Positions 62,520-64,000 of a stretch of DNA of 64,000 nucleotides are shown here, piece after piece. This DNA comes from Prorocentrum cordatum. Its lineage: Eukaryota > Sar > Dinophyceae > Prorocentrales > Prorocentraceae. The notes under the pieces are model-generated. The model saw only the letters and a list, made by a program, of their open reading frames with translations, was not told the origin of the DNA and made no database searches. A program made the translations under genes and the position numbers. Where the stretch lies: the NCBI GenBank assembly GCA_963575745.1, contig CAUYUJ010003425.1:469958-533957 (forward strand), in the 5' to 3' direction. How positions within the stretch are numbered: the stretch's first letter is position 1; the number at the start of each line of letters is the position of its first letter.

Positions 62520-63200
62520 AAGTGTCACGACGATGCTGCAGCCAAACGCGGGAAATGTAATGATATATTCTGCGCGCCCAAATGCCAGGAATACCGCTTG
62601 GTTCCCACAACCAGGGGCCGTATTTAATGTGTATATATATATACACCGTGCCATTATTCCATGCACGTGCGCTCATGGGAGGGATCGCGCAAGGGGAGAT
62701 AAAGTTAGGTGCGCGCGCATGTCCCTACGATGCGTGAACATGTCATGCACGACCAACGCTTGGCACTTCTCTGGCGAGCCGATGTAGTAGAAATGCTGCC
62801 TGCTCTTGAGGTCCTTCAATGGTCGCTGATCTCGTAAATTTGAACGATATCGAAGGCCATTCGGATTAGGTGGATATGGCGCCACTGCATCAATCACCTA
62901 GTTGTTCAAGCGTTGCAACCAAGACGTGGCTTGATCAGCGCATAGCCAACGCTCCGAATTGTAAAATTTGCGCCTCCACGTCTTGCTGGAGAGGGCCCGG
63001 AGCAGCTTCAGATCTCGATCGCCAAACGTGGAATCGATGTGGAAGCATGCGTTGCCGTGAACCCAGGAGGAAATTCACGTTGAATGAATCCCCCAGGTCG
63101 TCTTCCCAGTCAGGCTCCAGGAAGCGTAATAATTTGTGCCGTGAAGTTGCGGCCTCGTCCAGCATCTCCTGCGTGCGGGAGTAAGCATTGAGCTCCACTG
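62520..63200 (-). pseudogene. Element middle region, unassigned coding remnant
   Basis: Frames with TQEMLDEAATSRHKLLRFLE and PDWEDDLGDSFNVNFLLGSR (62990-63180), and RPLKDLKSRQHFYYIGSPEK (62770-62830), have well-mixed composition and continue one another between the basic protein and the RT. I recognise no domain. A low-GC stretch at 62500-62700 with a tatatatatatac run looks inserted or decayed. Confidence 0.4.
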
Positions 63201-63216
63201 AACGGTGAAATCTATC

Positions 63217-63994
63217 TCAAGCGCGCCGCAAAGACTGGCATAGCTGAGCGCGAGTGGGGGCAACAACGAACTTGCCGCCGGTCGTGATCAAAAACTTCGT
63301 AACGCGTGAGCCGAGACCGACGAACTCAAAGACAACTCGCGCCTGCGTCCAATTCTGGATGCTGTTGGGCGTCAGTCTTTTTGAGTAGTAGCCGGACGTG
63401 ATAGGAGGCACCCTGCTTCGCAGGAAACCGCGGGTGCTGGCCCAGCAGGCATCTAAGAACGCTCTGCCTTTGCCTCGGCCGTTCTCCCTCTTCCTGCCCG
63501 ACTGGCCGCGTCCAGCGGCTCGTCCGCGACCGCGACCCTTGGGATTGGAGTCCCAGGCGGTGGTCTTGCCTTTGGGTTTGCTTTTGGACTTGCCTTTGCC
63601 TTTGCTTTTGCTCGAGTCCTTGCCACAGCTCCTGCCGTAGCTCTTGCCTTTGTCTTTGGCGTCGGAGGTGTCCCCCTTGCCTCTGCCAGCACTGCGCCCT
63701 CTGCCGCGAGCGCTGGGAGCACCCCTGCCACGTCCTCGGCCTCGACCACCCTTGGTCGACTGTGTCGCCCTGGGTGCTGTGATGGTCTGCTGGTCGCTTT
63801 TCTTGAACAAGGCATTGAATGTTGCATTGTTTGCTAACCATGTTCGTGGCAGACGCCTGGTTGTTGGGATGCAATACCTCCTTGGGCTTGCTCCTGGGGA
63901 AATGTGCAAAGTGCTGCTCCATGGACATGCGGAGTGCAACCTCGTTGCCGTCCATTTGCTGTAACTCCAACCATGCCTTCTCCAAATTATCCAT
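63217..63994 (-). pseudogene. RG/K-rich basic protein of the retroelement, 5' partial
   Basis: One frame holds repeats such as GGRGRGRGRGAPSARGRGRS and KSKGKGKSKSKPKGKTTAWD, then a non-repetitive C-terminal part (ITSGYYSKRLTPNSIQNWTQ, VGLGSRVTKFLITTGGKFVV). A second frame supplies a plausible N-terminus (MDNLEKAWLELQQMDGNEVA) at the window edge, joined by a frame change near 63770. RG- and K-rich sequence suggests RNA binding, as in Gag-like proteins; that is inference. It may start outside the window. Confidence 0.45.
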
Positions 63995-64000
63995 CTTCAG

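Larger units (their letters stand above)
61430..64000 (-). mobile_element. Retroelement with RG/K-rich protein and Penelope-like RT
   Basis: Minus-strand order: a Lys/Arg/Gly-rich protein (from the right window edge to ~63217), a middle region, an RT-like domain (62510-61842) and a thumb-like segment (61864-61430). The RT has a motif A of type xIDIEGxF and a motif C YLDD. There is no EEP endonuclease, integrase or RNase H in view. The element extends beyond the window to the right. Several frame changes show decay. Confidence 0.5.

Overview
The window reads as nuclear DNA of a dinoflagellate. The best single clue is at 7076-7097 on the minus strand: a near-perfect copy (21 of 22 positions) of the dinoflagellate trans-spliced leader, sitting exactly at the 5' end of a LINE retrotransposon. 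The other clues fit: high GC, decayed LINE and copia polymerases of the kind common in dinoflagellates, enormous amounts of GGA/TCC microsatellite, and no compact gene arrangement. The genus cannot be fixed from sequence alone; a Prorocentrum-like genome is a guess. No rRNA, tRNA, CRISPR, or bacterial-type operon was found, and no intact host housekeeping gene is recognisable.

Layout. 1-15 kb: GGA microsatellites on the + strand, two arrays of a 90-bp satellite (478-1290, 8380-9000), LINE-1 (1331-7097, minus) and LINE-2 (10575-14636, minus). 15-27 kb: the simple repeats switch to TCC on the + strand; here are a GC-rich 160-196-bp array, an AT-rich island, an 18-bp satellite, a 73-bp satellite, a long GTC tract, the third 90-bp array, and 12-mer 'aagatggcccc' arrays. 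27.7-30.9 kb: copia-type Pol remains (minus). 31.4-34.3 kb: a ~300-bp GC-rich tandem array and a 9-bp GGCGCC-based array. 34-38 kb: short dispersed elements and two ~80-bp-repeat cassettes between TCC tracts. 38.5-41.2 kb: LINE-3 with RNase H (minus), followed by 2 kb of TCC-rich simple sequence. 44-47 kb: a GGC tract, more dispersed repeats and a second copia remnant (minus). 47-53 kb: GC-rich DNA with open frames but nothing recognised. 53-58.7 kb: nested tandem repeats, including a decayed plus-strand array encoding a ~40-residue Cys/Trp domain. 59-61 kb: a ~390-bp duplicated block. 61.4-64 kb: a minus-strand element with an RG/K-rich protein and a Penelope-like reverse transcriptase, running off the right edge.

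How it fits together. This is a repeat-dominated region. All six polymerase-bearing elements lie on the minus strand, the three LINEs abut GGA/TCC tracts at both ends, and the GGA/TCC strand bias flips near 15 kb. Because most tandem arrays are GC-rich, many are open in several frames at once; the long open frames through them are mostly by-products of composition and are not called as genes.
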